64,000 nt of DNA from Streptomyces violascens (GTDB lineage: Bacteria; Actinomycetota; Actinomycetes; Streptomycetales; Streptomycetaceae). The stretch's first letter is position 1; the number at the start of each line of letters is the position of its first letter. The DNA is taken from NCBI RefSeq assembly GCF_014649955.1, contig NZ_BMUA01000002.1:1-64000 (forward strand), in the 5' to 3' direction. Shown in pieces: positions 26,799 through 34,597 of the stretch. The notes beneath the pieces were generated by a model that was given only the letters and a program-made list of their open reading frames with translations, did not search any database and was not told the origin of the DNA. Made by a program: the position numbers and the translations under genes.

Positions 26799-27479
26799 AT
26801 GGATTACTGCCACTCCTGCCGACGGCACCTCAACGGCGCACTGGCCTGTGCCGGATGCGGAACTCCCGCGGAGGCGCTGGCGCCCGCGCCCGAGGACGAG
26901 CTCCTGGTGTACGCCGGGCGGCCGTCGTCCCGCCGTGCGGAGGTGTTCGTACCTTCCGGTCATCGCCGTGCCGGCAAGGGGCGCCGGGCCCGGCGCAAGC
27001 GGGGCAAGGTGGTCCTCTTCGGCTCGGCCGGGCTGGTCATGGTGGCCGTGGCGGTGGGATTCGCGCAACTGGCCCTGGAAGGTCCGGTGGACGACCGGGC
27101 CTCCACCGTGCACGAGGATCAGACCATCTCCGATCCCCAGCCCCTGCCGTCGGGCAGTGCGGCGGGGGTGCCGTCCCGGCCTACGGCCAAGCCCGTTTCC
27201 TCTCGGGGTCACGGGCGGGGGTCCGGCGCCGCCTCCGGGGAGCCCGGCCGCGCCGGCGAGGGTGAGGTCGCGGCGCGCAAGAGCGGCCCCCCACCCAAGA
27301 CGTCTGCCCCGGGCGGCCCGGGCCCCCGGCCCTCCTCGTCCCTGCCGGCTTCTTCGGCTGCGCCGGGGGCGTCCGATGCGCCCGCGCCGGGCGGGTCGGT
27401 GCCCTCCGAGCAGCCTTCCCAGCCGCCGGCCCCTGCTCCGACCAAGCCCTGCAGGCGATTCCTCTGGTGGTGCACCTGA
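26799..27479 (+). CDS. Membrane protein with N-terminal zinc ribbon and Pro-rich tail
   Basis: 226 residues from ATG 26799. The first 25 residues hold a Cys4 zinc ribbon (MDYCHSCRRHLNG, LACAGCGTP). A basic region (RRAGKGRRARRKRGK) precedes one membrane helix (VVLFGSAGLVMVAVAVGFA, about residues 71-90). The rest is a long low-complexity Ser/Pro/Gly/Ala tail ending in CRRFLWWCT. TAGCCT at 26784-26789, nine bases before the start, suggests a leaderless transcript. The zinc ribbon faces the cytoplasm and the tail lies outside the membrane. Function unknown; such proteins are common in Streptomyces. Confidence 0.7.
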   Translation: MDYCHSCRRHLNGALACAGCGTPAEALAPAPEDELLVYAGRPSSRRAEVFVPSGHRRAGKGRRARRKRGKVVLFGSAGLVMVAVAVGFAQLALEGPVDDRASTVHEDQTISDPQPLPSGSAAGVPSRPTAKPVSSRGHGRGSGAASGEPGRAGEGEVAARKSGPPPKTSAPGGPGPRPSSSLPASSAAPGASDAPAPGGSVPSEQPSQPPAPAPTKPCRRFLWWCT

Positions 27480-27591
27480 GCCGCTGTTGCCGTGGGCTCC
27501 GCCCCGGACTCCCGCTCCTCGAACTCCGCCAAGGGCTTCGTCCAGGGGGACCCGTAAGAGGCCGAGTGGGTGCGGCAGGACCAGACAGGCC

Positions 27592-28014
27592 CTAGGCCCC
27601 CAGCATCCTCTTGAGCAGATCCCGCAGCGCCGTCCGCTCCTCGGCCGAAAGTTCCGCCAGCGGCTCCCTCGCGAAGTTCAGGGAGTCGCGCAGGTCGGTC
27701 GCGGTGGTGAGGCCGTCGGGGGTCGGGGCGGCCAGTTTGACGCGGCGGTCCGCCGGGTCGGGGCGGCGTTCCACCAGGCCGCGCGCTTCGAGGCGGTCGA
27801 CGATGCCCGTGATGTTCGACGGCTCGCACTTCAGCTTGTGGGCGATCTGCCGCATCGGCATCGGTTCGAGGGCGAGCAGTCCGAGGACCCGGGCCTGCGC
27901 GCCGGTGAGGGAGTGCTCGGCGGCGGCCCGCTCGTACTCCTCGTAGTAGCGGCCGACGACCGTGCCGATCAGCTCGACCACTTCGAGGCTCAGGGGATCC
28001 ATTCGGGGGGACAT
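27592..28014 (-). CDS. MarR-family transcriptional regulator
   Basis: 140 residues. Winged helix: LTGAQARVLGLLALEPMPMR, recognition region CEPSNITGIVDRLEARG, wing VERRPDPADRRVKLAAPTP; the C-terminal helices are LAELSAEERTALRDLLKRML. The only Cys (CEPSN) is in the HTH, not at the N-terminal redox position of OhrR, so this is not a typical OhrR despite the Ohr gene 1.3 kb away. It is divergent from the NADP oxidoreductase gene and TACGCT at 28021-28026 lies six bases before its ATG, suggesting a leaderless message. Two palindromes in the shared promoter (28036-28081) are likely its sites, so autoregulation is expected. Confidence 0.85.
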   Translation of the reverse strand: MSPRMDPLSLEVVELIGTVVGRYYEEYERAAAEHSLTGAQARVLGLLALEPMPMRQIAHKLKCEPSNITGIVDRLEARGLVERRPDPADRRVKLAAPTPDGLTTATDLRDSLNFAREPLAELSAEERTALRDLLKRMLGA

Positions 28015-28035
28015 GCCCTCAGCGTACCGAGTTAC

Positions 28036-28081
28036 TTGACAATCTCAAATATCTCGGCGCATTGTTCTTTCAGTACCTGAA
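28036..28081. promoter_or_regulatory. Divergent promoters and candidate MarR operators
   Basis: Two palindromes: TTGA-CAATC-TCAA (28036-28048) and TTCAG-TAC-CTGAA (28069-28081). For the rightward gene TTGACA (28036-28041) and CATTGT (28060-28065), 18-bp spacing. For the leftward marR, TTGAGA (28048-28043) and TACGCT (28026-28021), 16-bp spacing. The first palindrome overlaps both -35 boxes, so one dimer could block both promoters; the second overlaps the start of the rightward transcript. Confidence 0.55.
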
Positions 28082-28166
28082 GTATTCGGGGTGCCGCCCA
28101 CCAGGCCGCGCCCTGCCATGTACTCGATGTATCGATCAGCCTTTGCTTCGCAGGAGGACGCACCCC

Positions 28167-29195
28167 ATGGCCACCTCGCCCGCACTCCCCGCCACCAGCC
28201 GTGAATGGCACCTCGTCGCCCGCCCGAACGGCTGGCCCGTGCCCTCCGACTTCGCGCTGCGCGAGACCCCTGTCACCGAGCCCGCGCCGGGTCGGATCCT
28301 GGTCCGGAACCTGTTCATGTCGGTCGACCCGTACATGCGCGGCCGCATGAACGACGTGAAGTCCTACGTCCCGCCGTTCCAGCTGGAGCGGCCGATGGAG
28401 GGCGGCGCGGTCGGCGAGGTCATCGCCTCGAACGACGACAAGTTCGCCGTCGGCGACCACGTCCTGCACGGGCTCGGCTGGCGCGAGTACGCCGACCTCG
28501 ACGCCCAGCACGCCACCAAGGTCGACGGCGAGCTCGCCCCGCTCTCTGCCTACCTCGGCGTCCTCGGCATGCCGGGCCTCACCGCGTACGCCGGTCTCCT
28601 GGACGTCGCCTCCTTCAAGGAGGGCGACGCCGTGTTCGTCTCCGGTGCCGCGGGTGCCGTCGGCAGCCAGGTCGGCCAGATCGCCCGGCTCAAGGGTGCC
28701 TCGCGCGTCATCGGCTCGGCCGGTTCCGACGAGAAGGTCAAGTGGCTCGTGGAGGAGCTCGGCTTCGACGCCGCCTTCAACTACAAGAAGGGTCCGGTCC
28801 TGGAGCAGCTGCGCGCGGCCGCCCCGGACGGCATCGACGTCTACTTCGACAACGTCGGCGGCGAGCACCTCGAAGCGGCCATCTCCGCGCTCAACGTGCA
28901 CGGCCGCGCCACCCTCTGCGGCGCGATCGCGGGCTACAACGACACCGAGCCCACCCCCGGCCCCCGCAACATGATGATGATCATCGGCAAGCGGCTGCAG
29001 CTCAAGGGCGTCCTGGTCGGTGACCACTACGGCATGCAGCAGCAGTTCGTCGGCGAGGTCGCGGGCTGGCTGGCCTCGGGCGAGCTCAAGTACAACGAGA
29101 CCGTCGTCGACGGCATCGAGAACGGCGTCGACGCCTTCCTCGGCATGCTGCGCGGCGAGAACACCGGAAAGATGGTCGTCTCCTTCGGCAAGTAA
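28167..29195 (+). CDS. NADP-dependent oxidoreductase (MDR, zinc-independent)
   Basis: 342 residues from ATG 28167, with AGGAGG nine bases upstream. Medium-chain dehydrogenase/reductase of the leukotriene B4 12-hydroxydehydrogenase/CurA group: VDPYMRGRMND near the N-terminus, VLGMPGLTAYAGLLDVASFKEG, the nucleotide motif VSGAAGAVGSQVGQIARLKG, GSAGSDEKVKWLVEELGFD and YFDNVGGEHLEAAI. No structural zinc cysteines. Such enzymes reduce C=C bonds of alkenals, quinones or prostaglandin-like enones with NADPH. Cytoplasmic. Likely repressed by the divergent MarR gene and induced by its ligand. Confidence 0.88.
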   Translation: MATSPALPATSREWHLVARPNGWPVPSDFALRETPVTEPAPGRILVRNLFMSVDPYMRGRMNDVKSYVPPFQLERPMEGGAVGEVIASNDDKFAVGDHVLHGLGWREYADLDAQHATKVDGELAPLSAYLGVLGMPGLTAYAGLLDVASFKEGDAVFVSGAAGAVGSQVGQIARLKGASRVIGSAGSDEKVKWLVEELGFDAAFNYKKGPVLEQLRAAAPDGIDVYFDNVGGEHLEAAISALNVHGRATLCGAIAGYNDTEPTPGPRNMMMIIGKRLQLKGVLVGDHYGMQQQFVGEVAGWLASGELKYNETVVDGIENGVDAFLGMLRGENTGKMVVSFGK

Positions 29196-29351
29196 GGACC
29201 TGGGCGGGCAGCTCCTCGACAGGCTGGGTGCGCGGCCCGGGGTGACCCATCGCACACTCCCCCTCACGGTTTCCGCGATCCGATAAGGTTTTTCCACATC
29301 CCGGCGGCCGTGAGGCGCGAGCGGCCGCGAACCCAGGAGGAGCACCCCAGC

Positions 29352-29777
29352 ATGTCCATACAGAAGTCCGAGGTCCTCTACACCGCCGTCGCCACCGCCG
29401 AGAACGGCCGCGACGGCCGCGTCTCCACCGACGACGGCCGGCTGGACGTCGTCGTGAACCCGCCGAAGGAGATGGGCGGCAGCGGCGCGGGCACCAACCC
29501 CGAGCAGCTCTTCGCGGCCGGCTACAGCGCCTGCTTCCAGGGCGCCCTCGGCGTCGTCGCGCGCAACGAGAAGGCCGACATCTCCGGCTCGACGGTCACC
29601 GCGCACGTCGGCATCGGCAAGAACGACGACGGCTTCGGCATCTACGTCGAGATCACCGCGACCATCCCGAACGTGGACCGCGCCACCGCGCAGGACCTCA
29701 TCGAGAAGGCCCACCAGGTCTGCCCGTACTCCAAGGCGACCCGCGGCAACATCACGGTGAACCTCGCCGTCGCGTAA
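29352..29777 (+). CDS. ohr: Organic hydroperoxide resistance protein
   Basis: 141 residues from ATG 29352, with AGGAGG upstream. OsmC/Ohr family: the two catalytic cysteines are in YSACFQGALG (Cys61) and HQVCPYSKATRGN (Cys124); GAGTNPEQLFAAGYSACF is typical of the Ohr subgroup. It reduces organic and lipid hydroperoxides via a dithiol reaction recycled by lipoylated proteins. Cytoplasmic dimer. TAAGGT just upstream (29284-29289) is a plausible -10 box. A hairpin at 29790-29822 ends the transcript. The OhrR-type regulator is not obvious here; the MarR at 27592 lacks the redox Cys. Confidence 0.9.
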   Translation: MSIQKSEVLYTAVATAENGRDGRVSTDDGRLDVVVNPPKEMGGSGAGTNPEQLFAAGYSACFQGALGVVARNEKADISGSTVTAHVGIGKNDDGFGIYVEITATIPNVDRATAQDLIEKAHQVCPYSKATRGNITVNLAVA

Positions 29778-29789
29778 CCAGTGCCCTGC

Positions 29790-29822
29790 GAAGGACCGCG
29801 CCCCGACTAGGTGCGGTCCTTC
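29790..29822 (+). terminator. Terminator after ohr
   Basis: GAAGGACCGC (29790-29799) and GCGGTCCTTC (29813-29822) form a perfect 10-bp stem, 13 bases after the stop codon of ohr. Confidence 0.75.
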
Positions 29823-29880
29823 GTCATGCCGCCCGGCGCGACCTTCCCGCCGGGCGGCGCCCTTTGCCATGCTGGCCCGC

Positions 29881-30843
29881 ATGACCTTTCCCGAGACGGC
29901 CCCGTACGACCACGGCATGCTCGACACCGGTGACGGCAACCTCGTCCACTGGGAAGTCTGCGGAAACCCCGACGGAAAGCCCGCCGTCGTGGTGCACGGC
30001 GGGCCCGGCTCCGGCGCGGGGCCCTTCTGGCGCCGCTACTTCGACCCGGCCCGCTATCGCGTCGTCCTCTTCGACCAGCGCGGCTGCGGCCGCTCCACGC
30101 CACCCGTCAGCGATGCGGAGACCGGCCTCGAAACCAACACCACACACCATCTGATCGCGGACATGGAGCAGCTGCGCGAGCACCTCGGCATCGCCAAGTG
30201 GCTCGTGTTCGGCGGTAGTTGGGGCTCCACGCTCGGCCTGGCGTACGCGCAGACGCACCCGGAGCGGGTCAGCGAGATCGTCCTCTTCTCGGTCGTGACG
30301 ACCAGCCGCGCCGAAGTGGACTGGATCACCGAGGGCGTCCGGGTCCACTTCCCCGACGCGTGGGCCGCCTACCGCGACGCGGCCCAGCCCCGTGAGGGCG
30401 AGCGAGTGGTCGACGCGTACGCCCGGCTGCTCGCCGACCCGGACCCGGCCGTGCGCGAGGAGGCCGCCCGCAACTGGTGCCGCTGGGAGGAGACCCACGT
30501 ACAGGCGGCGGGCGCGCAACTCGTCGACGAGTTCCTCGATGAGCGGTTCTCCGACCCCGCCTTCCGGATGACCTACGCCCGCCTCGTCACCCACTACTGG
30601 CGCCACGCCGCCTGGCTGGACGACGGCCAACTCGTCGACGGCGTACGCAAGTGGGACTCGATTCCCGGTGTTCTCGTCACCGGAGGGCTGGACCTCAGCT
30701 CGCCGCCCGACCCGGCGCGGGCACTCGCCGCGGCCTGGCCGGGCTGCGAACTGCTGGTGATCGACGAGGCCGGGCACGGCCTGGGCCACTCCGGCATGAG
30801 CGGTGCGGCCCAGGCGGCGCTCGACAGGTTCGCCCGCCACTGA
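29881..30843 (+). CDS. pip: Proline iminopeptidase
   Basis: 320 residues from ATG 29881 (ATG 29869 is an alternative; neither has a ribosome site). Alpha/beta hydrolase of peptidase family S33: oxyanion motif HGGPGSGAG, LFDQRGCGRS, nucleophile elbow GGSWGSTLGLAYAQTHPER (Ser113), acid near GGLDLSSPP and His in DEAGHGLGHS. It removes N-terminal proline from peptides. Cytoplasmic. Stands alone, transcribed toward the convergent serine hydrolase gene that ends at 30894. Confidence 0.88.
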   Translation: MTFPETAPYDHGMLDTGDGNLVHWEVCGNPDGKPAVVVHGGPGSGAGPFWRRYFDPARYRVVLFDQRGCGRSTPPVSDAETGLETNTTHHLIADMEQLREHLGIAKWLVFGGSWGSTLGLAYAQTHPERVSEIVLFSVVTTSRAEVDWITEGVRVHFPDAWAAYRDAAQPREGERVVDAYARLLADPDPAVREEAARNWCRWEETHVQAAGAQLVDEFLDERFSDPAFRMTYARLVTHYWRHAAWLDDGQLVDGVRKWDSIPGVLVTGGLDLSSPPDPARALAAAWPGCELLVIDEAGHGLGHSGMSGAAQAALDRFARH

Positions 30844-30893
30844 GCGATCCAGTGCTGAGCGATCCGATGCCGAGTGAGCCGTGACTTCGCCCT

Positions 30894-32078
30894 CTACTCG
30901 GCGATCGCCGCGTCGTAGACCGCGCGCGACAGCCGCACGTTCTCCGGAGCGGCGCCGCCCGGGAAGGCGAACCGGCGCCGCGTGTAGCCGTACGCGAGGC
31001 CCGAGCGCGGGTCGCCGAAGGCGAGGGAGCCCGCGGCGCCGCTGTGCCCGAAGGTGTCCGCGCCCAGCGACGGGTAGGTGACGCCGAGCGCCTCGAAGCC
31101 GAGGGCGAACGAGGTCGGGTTGCCGAGCACGAGGTCGGGCCCGGTCGAGTGGATGCGGGCGAACTCGGCGACGGTGTCAGGCTTCAGGAGCGGTCCCTGC
31201 CCGTTGAACTCGCCGAGGGCGGCCGCGTACATCCCGGCGATGCCGCGCGCGTTGCCCGAACCGCCCACGGAGGCCGGGCTCTTGGCGAGCGAGGCGGGCG
31301 AGTTGGCGAAGGCGACCAGGTCGAAGGACGGGTCGGCGCTCGTGTTGAACGCGATCGGGAGCCGGTTGTAGCGGCCGATCGGGTTCGCCGACAGGACGGC
31401 CTGCTGTTCGGGCGTCGGGAGCATCGGCAGCACGTCGCGGTAGCGGGACCGCTCGGCCTCGGGCAGGCCGAGGAAGAAGTCCAGGCCGTACGGGGCGCGG
31501 ACGCGCTCCTCGAAGATCTCCTGGATGGAGCGGCCGGTCGCCCGCCGCACCACCTCGCCGGTGAGCGCGCCGATCGACAGGGCGTGGTAGCCGTGTCCCG
31601 CGCCCGGCTGCCAGAACGGCCGCTGGCCAGCGAGCCGTTCGGCGACCACGCGGTCGTCGGCCAGCTCCTCGGGGGTGAAGCCGTCGTCCGCGCCGATGAC
31701 GCCCGAACGGTGCGAGATGAGCTGCCGCAGGGTCACCGCGCCCTTGCCCTCGGCCGCGAACTCCGGCCAGTAGTGGGCGACTTCGCGGTCCAGGTCGAGC
31801 ACGCCGTCCTGGACGAGCAGCGCCACCACGAGGTGGGCGGCGCCCTTGGTGGTGGAGAAGACGCCGGTCAGCGAGTCCCCGGCGACGTCCCCGGACCACA
31901 GGTCCACGACGAGACGGCCGTTCTTGTACGCTGCGAGCTGGGCCGCCGGGTCGTGCTCCTCGCCGGCCACGAACGCCGCGAACTCCTCACGCACGCCCTC
32001 GTAGCCCTCGGCGACGGTGCCCTGCACGGTGGCGGCCGCGGCCTCGGTCTGGGTCGCGGTGCTGATGATGGTCGACAT
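30894..32078 (-). CDS. Beta-lactamase-fold serine hydrolase / esterase
   Basis: 394 residues. ATG 32078 is preferred because a G-rich site (GGGGGGA) lies upstream; twelve extra codons are possible. Class C beta-lactamase fold: SxxK at FSTTKG (Ser75, Lys78), YxN-like region around GHGYHALSIGALTGEVVRRA, and the C-terminal HSGAAGSLAFGDP replacing KTG. No signal peptide, so it acts in the cytoplasm as in EstB-type esterases. A palindrome AACC-TATT-GGTT at 32115-32126, upstream of the start, suggests control by a TetR-type repressor encoded elsewhere. Confidence 0.83.
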   Translation of the reverse strand: MSTIISTATQTEAAAATVQGTVAEGYEGVREEFAAFVAGEEHDPAAQLAAYKNGRLVVDLWSGDVAGDSLTGVFSTTKGAAHLVVALLVQDGVLDLDREVAHYWPEFAAEGKGAVTLRQLISHRSGVIGADDGFTPEELADDRVVAERLAGQRPFWQPGAGHGYHALSIGALTGEVVRRATGRSIQEIFEERVRAPYGLDFFLGLPEAERSRYRDVLPMLPTPEQQAVLSANPIGRYNRLPIAFNTSADPSFDLVAFANSPASLAKSPASVGGSGNARGIAGMYAAALGEFNGQGPLLKPDTVAEFARIHSTGPDLVLGNPTSFALGFEALGVTYPSLGADTFGHSGAAGSLAFGDPRSGLAYGYTRRRFAFPGGAAPENVRLSRAVYDAAIAE

Positions 32079-32114
32079 TGAAGTCCCCCCGGGATCGCTG
32101 CTGTTGATGGGCAC

Positions 32115-32126
32115 AACCTATTGGTT
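32115..32126. promoter_or_regulatory. Candidate TetR-type operator
   Basis: AACC-TATT-GGTT is a perfect 4-bp inverted repeat with a 4-bp centre, 37 bases upstream of the serine hydrolase start and 80 bases before the EI24 gene. It resembles AACC/GGTT sites bound by TetR repressors. No regulator gene is adjacent. Confidence 0.35.
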
Positions 32127-32205
32127 AGCGCGGTCATTCCCCCAGCGCTGAGAAATTTTTGGGCGGCTTGATTCGACTCCGTGGCGGCCGGATAAGGTCG
32201 GTGCC

Positions 32206-33072
32206 ATGCGTGATCTAGGGGCGGGCTTCGGATATCTGGTCAAGGGGCAGCGATGGGCCGCCGGGCACGGCAGATCGCTGGGCACAGGACTGCTGCCCGG
32301 CCTCATCACCCTGGTGATGTACGTCGGCGCACTGGCCGGACTCGCCTACGGCGCCGACGACTTCGTCGGCTGGGCGACACCCTTCGCCGACGGCTGGTCC
32401 TCGCCCTGGCTCGGCCTGTTCCGCGGCTGCCTCACCGCGCTGGTCTTCGCGCTCGGCCTGTTCCTCGCGGTGATCTCCTTCACCGCGGTGACCCTGCTCG
32501 TCGGCCAGCCCTTCTACGAGAAGCTGTCCGGCGACGTCGACCGGGCCGAGAGCGGCGGCGAGGCCCCCGAGTCGGGCCTGCCGCTCTGGCGCGAACTGTG
32601 GATCTCCGCCCGCGACTCGCTGCGGATCCTGGTCAGGGTCGCGTTCTACGGCATCCTGCTCTTCGGCCTCGGTTTCGTCCCGGTGATCGGCCAGAGCGTG
32701 ATCCCGGCGATCGGCTTCTGCGTCACCGGCTTCTTCCTCGCGGAGGAGCTGACCGCGGTCGCCCTTCAGCGCCGCGGCATGGAACTGCGCCCCCGCCTCG
32801 CCCTGTTGCGCTCGCGCCGCCTGCTGGTCCTGGGCTTCGGCGTGCCGCTCGCCCTCGCCTTCGTGATCCCGCTGGTCGCGGTGTTCCTGATGCCGGGCGC
32901 TGTGGCGGGGGCGACGCTGATGGTGCGGGATCTGCTGGGCGAGTCGGCCGACTCGGACTCCGGCTCGGATTCCGGTGACGGCGGCGATGGCGATGGCGAT
33001 GGAGAAGCGAACGGGTCCGGAGGTGGGGGCGGCGCCGGTCAAGCATCGGTCCGCGTCCCGGAAAGGCCTTGA
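32206..33072 (+). CDS. EI24-domain membrane protein (CysZ-like)
   Basis: 288 residues. TAAGGT at 32193-32198, seven bases before ATG 32206, suggests a leaderless message. Hydrophobic helices at about 27-50, 75-100, 140-175 and 205-235; the motif LLVGQPFYEKLSGDVDRAE and FFLAEELTAVALQRRGMEL is that of the EI24 family (YeiU/CysZ-like inner membrane proteins). The C-terminus is an Asp/Ser/Gly-rich low-complexity tail (residues about 246-288) unlike the rest. CysZ proteins import sulfate; the actinobacterial members are unassigned. Confidence 0.8.
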   Translation: MRDLGAGFGYLVKGQRWAAGHGRSLGTGLLPGLITLVMYVGALAGLAYGADDFVGWATPFADGWSSPWLGLFRGCLTALVFALGLFLAVISFTAVTLLVGQPFYEKLSGDVDRAESGGEAPESGLPLWRELWISARDSLRILVRVAFYGILLFGLGFVPVIGQSVIPAIGFCVTGFFLAEELTAVALQRRGMELRPRLALLRSRRLLVLGFGVPLALAFVIPLVAVFLMPGAVAGATLMVRDLLGESADSDSGSDSGDGGDGDGDGEANGSGGGGGAGQASVRVPERP

Positions 33073-33400
33073 CCCCGGGGGCGGTCGCGGCCGGCATCGC
33101 CGCATGACCCAATGCGCCGGCGTGGCCGGATGAAGCCCCTTGAGCTCCTCAAGCCGCTCAACCTGCTGCTGATCTTCCTTCTCGAACTGGCGGTCCTCGT
33201 GGCGGCCGGTTACTGGGGCTTCGCCCGCGACGCCGGCCGGCCGGTGAGGATCCTGCTCGGCATCGGCACCCCGGTCGTCCTCGCCGCCCTGTGGTCGCTG
33301 CTCGGGGCGCCCGACGCCACGTACAAGACGCGCGGCGCGGTACGGGTCGGGGCCGGTGGGATTCGGGACGTAGTCCAGGGGGCCCGCACTGACCCTGCTG

Positions 33401-33443
33401 AGGGGCGCGGGGAACTGCGCGACCAGCCACGCACGGTCCGCGG
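33401..33443 (+). repeat. Dispersed repeat, copy 1
   Basis: GGGGCGCGGGGAACTGCGCG followed by ACCAGCCACGCACGGTCCGC. First of the copies; lies inside tandem unit 1. Confidence 0.8.
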
Positions 33444-33501
33444 GTGGAGGGGTTCGGTGGGGTTCGGGGCGTGGTCCAGGGGGCCCGCACTGACCCTGCT
33501 G

Positions 33502-33545
33502 AGGGGCGAGGGGAACTGCGCGAGCAACCACGCACGGTCCGCGGG
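33502..33545 (+). repeat. Dispersed repeat, copy 2
   Basis: GGGGCGAGGGGAACTGCGCG then AGCAACCACGCACGGTCCGC; differs from copy 1 at three positions. Inside tandem unit 2. Confidence 0.8.
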
Positions 33546-33730
33546 TGGAGGGGTTCGGTGGGGTTCCGGGCGCAGTCCAGGGGAGCCCGCACCGGCCCCG
33601 CTAGAGGCGCGGGGGACTGCGCAAGTGCCCCCCCGCGCGGGGCGGAAGGGGTGGCGCGCTGGGGCGAGGTCTCCGGACAGGTACCCCCGATCGCCGCGCC
33701 CACGTGCGCAAATGGCATGATCTGGCCGTC

Positions 33731-34528
33731 ATGACGAATCCCCGGTCGCCCCTGCGCACCCTGCGGGCCGCGATGTTCGCGGCGTTGTGCGTGGCTTTGG
33801 CCGCGGTGGGGCATTCGTCCATGTCCGGGCATGACATCCCGCTGTCCGTCCTCCTCGCCGCCTTCGCCGCGACGGCCGCGCTCGCCTGGTGTGCCGCCGG
33901 ACGGCAGCGCGGAGTCGCCGCCATCGCCGGTGGCCAGGTCGCCGCTCAGGGGGCACTGCACGTCCTCTTCGCCAAGACCCAGCCGATGACCGGGATGGCC
34001 ACCGCCTCGGCCCCCATGCCCGTGCCCACGCCGACCATGACATGCGGCGCCCGGTACGCCCACCTCATGCCGGACCCGCCCGACGGCAACGCGATGCACG
34101 ACATGCCCGGCATGGGTGACATGGCCGGGATGGCGGGCACGGACTCCCTGACCGGGGCCGCCGGCCAGGCGCACGCCATGGCCATGGACGCCGCCGCCCA
34201 CACCATGTCCGGCGGCATGCTCGCCGCCCACCTCCTTGCCGCCCTGATCTGCGGCATCTGGCTCTGGCGCGGCGAGGCCGCCGCGTTCCGGCTGGCGCGG
34301 GCCGTCGGCGCACTCGGTGTGCTGGCCGCCCGGCCGCTGCGCCGCGCCCTCGCTCTCGTACGCACCTGCGTGCCCGCGCCGCCGCGCCCGGTACGCAGGC
34401 CGCGCCCGCACCACCGCCCGCGCCCAAGGCTGCGCGGCGCGGTGCACAGCCATGCCTTCATCCGGCGGGGTCCGCCGGCCCGGGGACTCACCCGAGCCAC
34501 GGCCCCCGGCCGACCCGCCCTCGCCTGA
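33731..34528 (+). CDS. Met/His-rich membrane protein, probable metal (copper) role
   Basis: 265 residues from ATG 33731. About five hydrophobic segments (MFAALCVALAAVGHSSMSGH, VLLAAFAATAALAWCAAGRQ, GGMLAAHLLAALICGIWLW). Between helices is an outside loop unusually rich in Met and His (MPDPPDGNAMHDMPGMGDMA, then GMAGTD and AHAMAMDAAAHTMSGG), the composition of copper-binding loops. The C-terminus is an Arg/Pro-rich cytoplasmic tail. It lies upstream of a PepSY protein with a similar motif (GGHEHHEGMVM), so the two probably work on copper together. No family name recalled with certainty. Confidence 0.68.
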   Translation: MTNPRSPLRTLRAAMFAALCVALAAVGHSSMSGHDIPLSVLLAAFAATAALAWCAAGRQRGVAAIAGGQVAAQGALHVLFAKTQPMTGMATASAPMPVPTPTMTCGARYAHLMPDPPDGNAMHDMPGMGDMAGMAGTDSLTGAAGQAHAMAMDAAAHTMSGGMLAAHLLAALICGIWLWRGEAAAFRLARAVGALGVLAARPLRRALALVRTCVPAPPRPVRRPRPHHRPRPRLRGAVHSHAFIRRGPPARGLTRATAPGRPALA

Positions 34529-34597
34529 TCCGGCGCGGGGCGTGGCCAGGGGTCCCTTCACCCATGCCCACGCCGATCGTCAGGATTCAGGATCCTC

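Larger units (their letters stand above)
33355..33625. repeat. 101-bp tandem repeat, about 2.7 copies
   Basis: CCAGGGGGCCCGCACTGACC starts at 33375 and 33476, and a diverged third copy starts at 33577, so the period is 101 bases. The first two copies differ at only a few positions; the third has diverged and is cut after the AACTGCGC-like core. Each copy contains the dispersed repeat core GGGGCGCGGGGAACTGCGCG found elsewhere in this window. Confidence 0.85.
33130..33720 (+). pseudogene. YrdB-family (DUF2568) membrane protein with C-terminus replaced by repeats
   Basis: The start MKPLELLKPLNLLLIFLLEL (ATG 33130) and GYWGFARDAGRPVRILLGIG to ALWSLLGAPDATYKTRGAV correspond to the first two helices and the APxATY loop of YrdB/DUF2568 proteins, usually about 110-120 residues. 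After residue about 72 the family sequence stops and the frame runs on through 101-bp tandem repeats (33355-33625) to a chance stop at 33720, giving Arg/Gly/Pro-rich residues of no family. So the last helices are missing. I infer truncation by repeat insertion or expansion. The product might still be made, with 196 residues. Confidence 0.65.

Noticed and set aside
27592..28014. MarR protein as OhrR, regulator of ohr
   Set aside because: It lacks the N-terminal reactive Cys and is divergent from an oxidoreductase, with ohr 1.3 kb away behind its own promoter.
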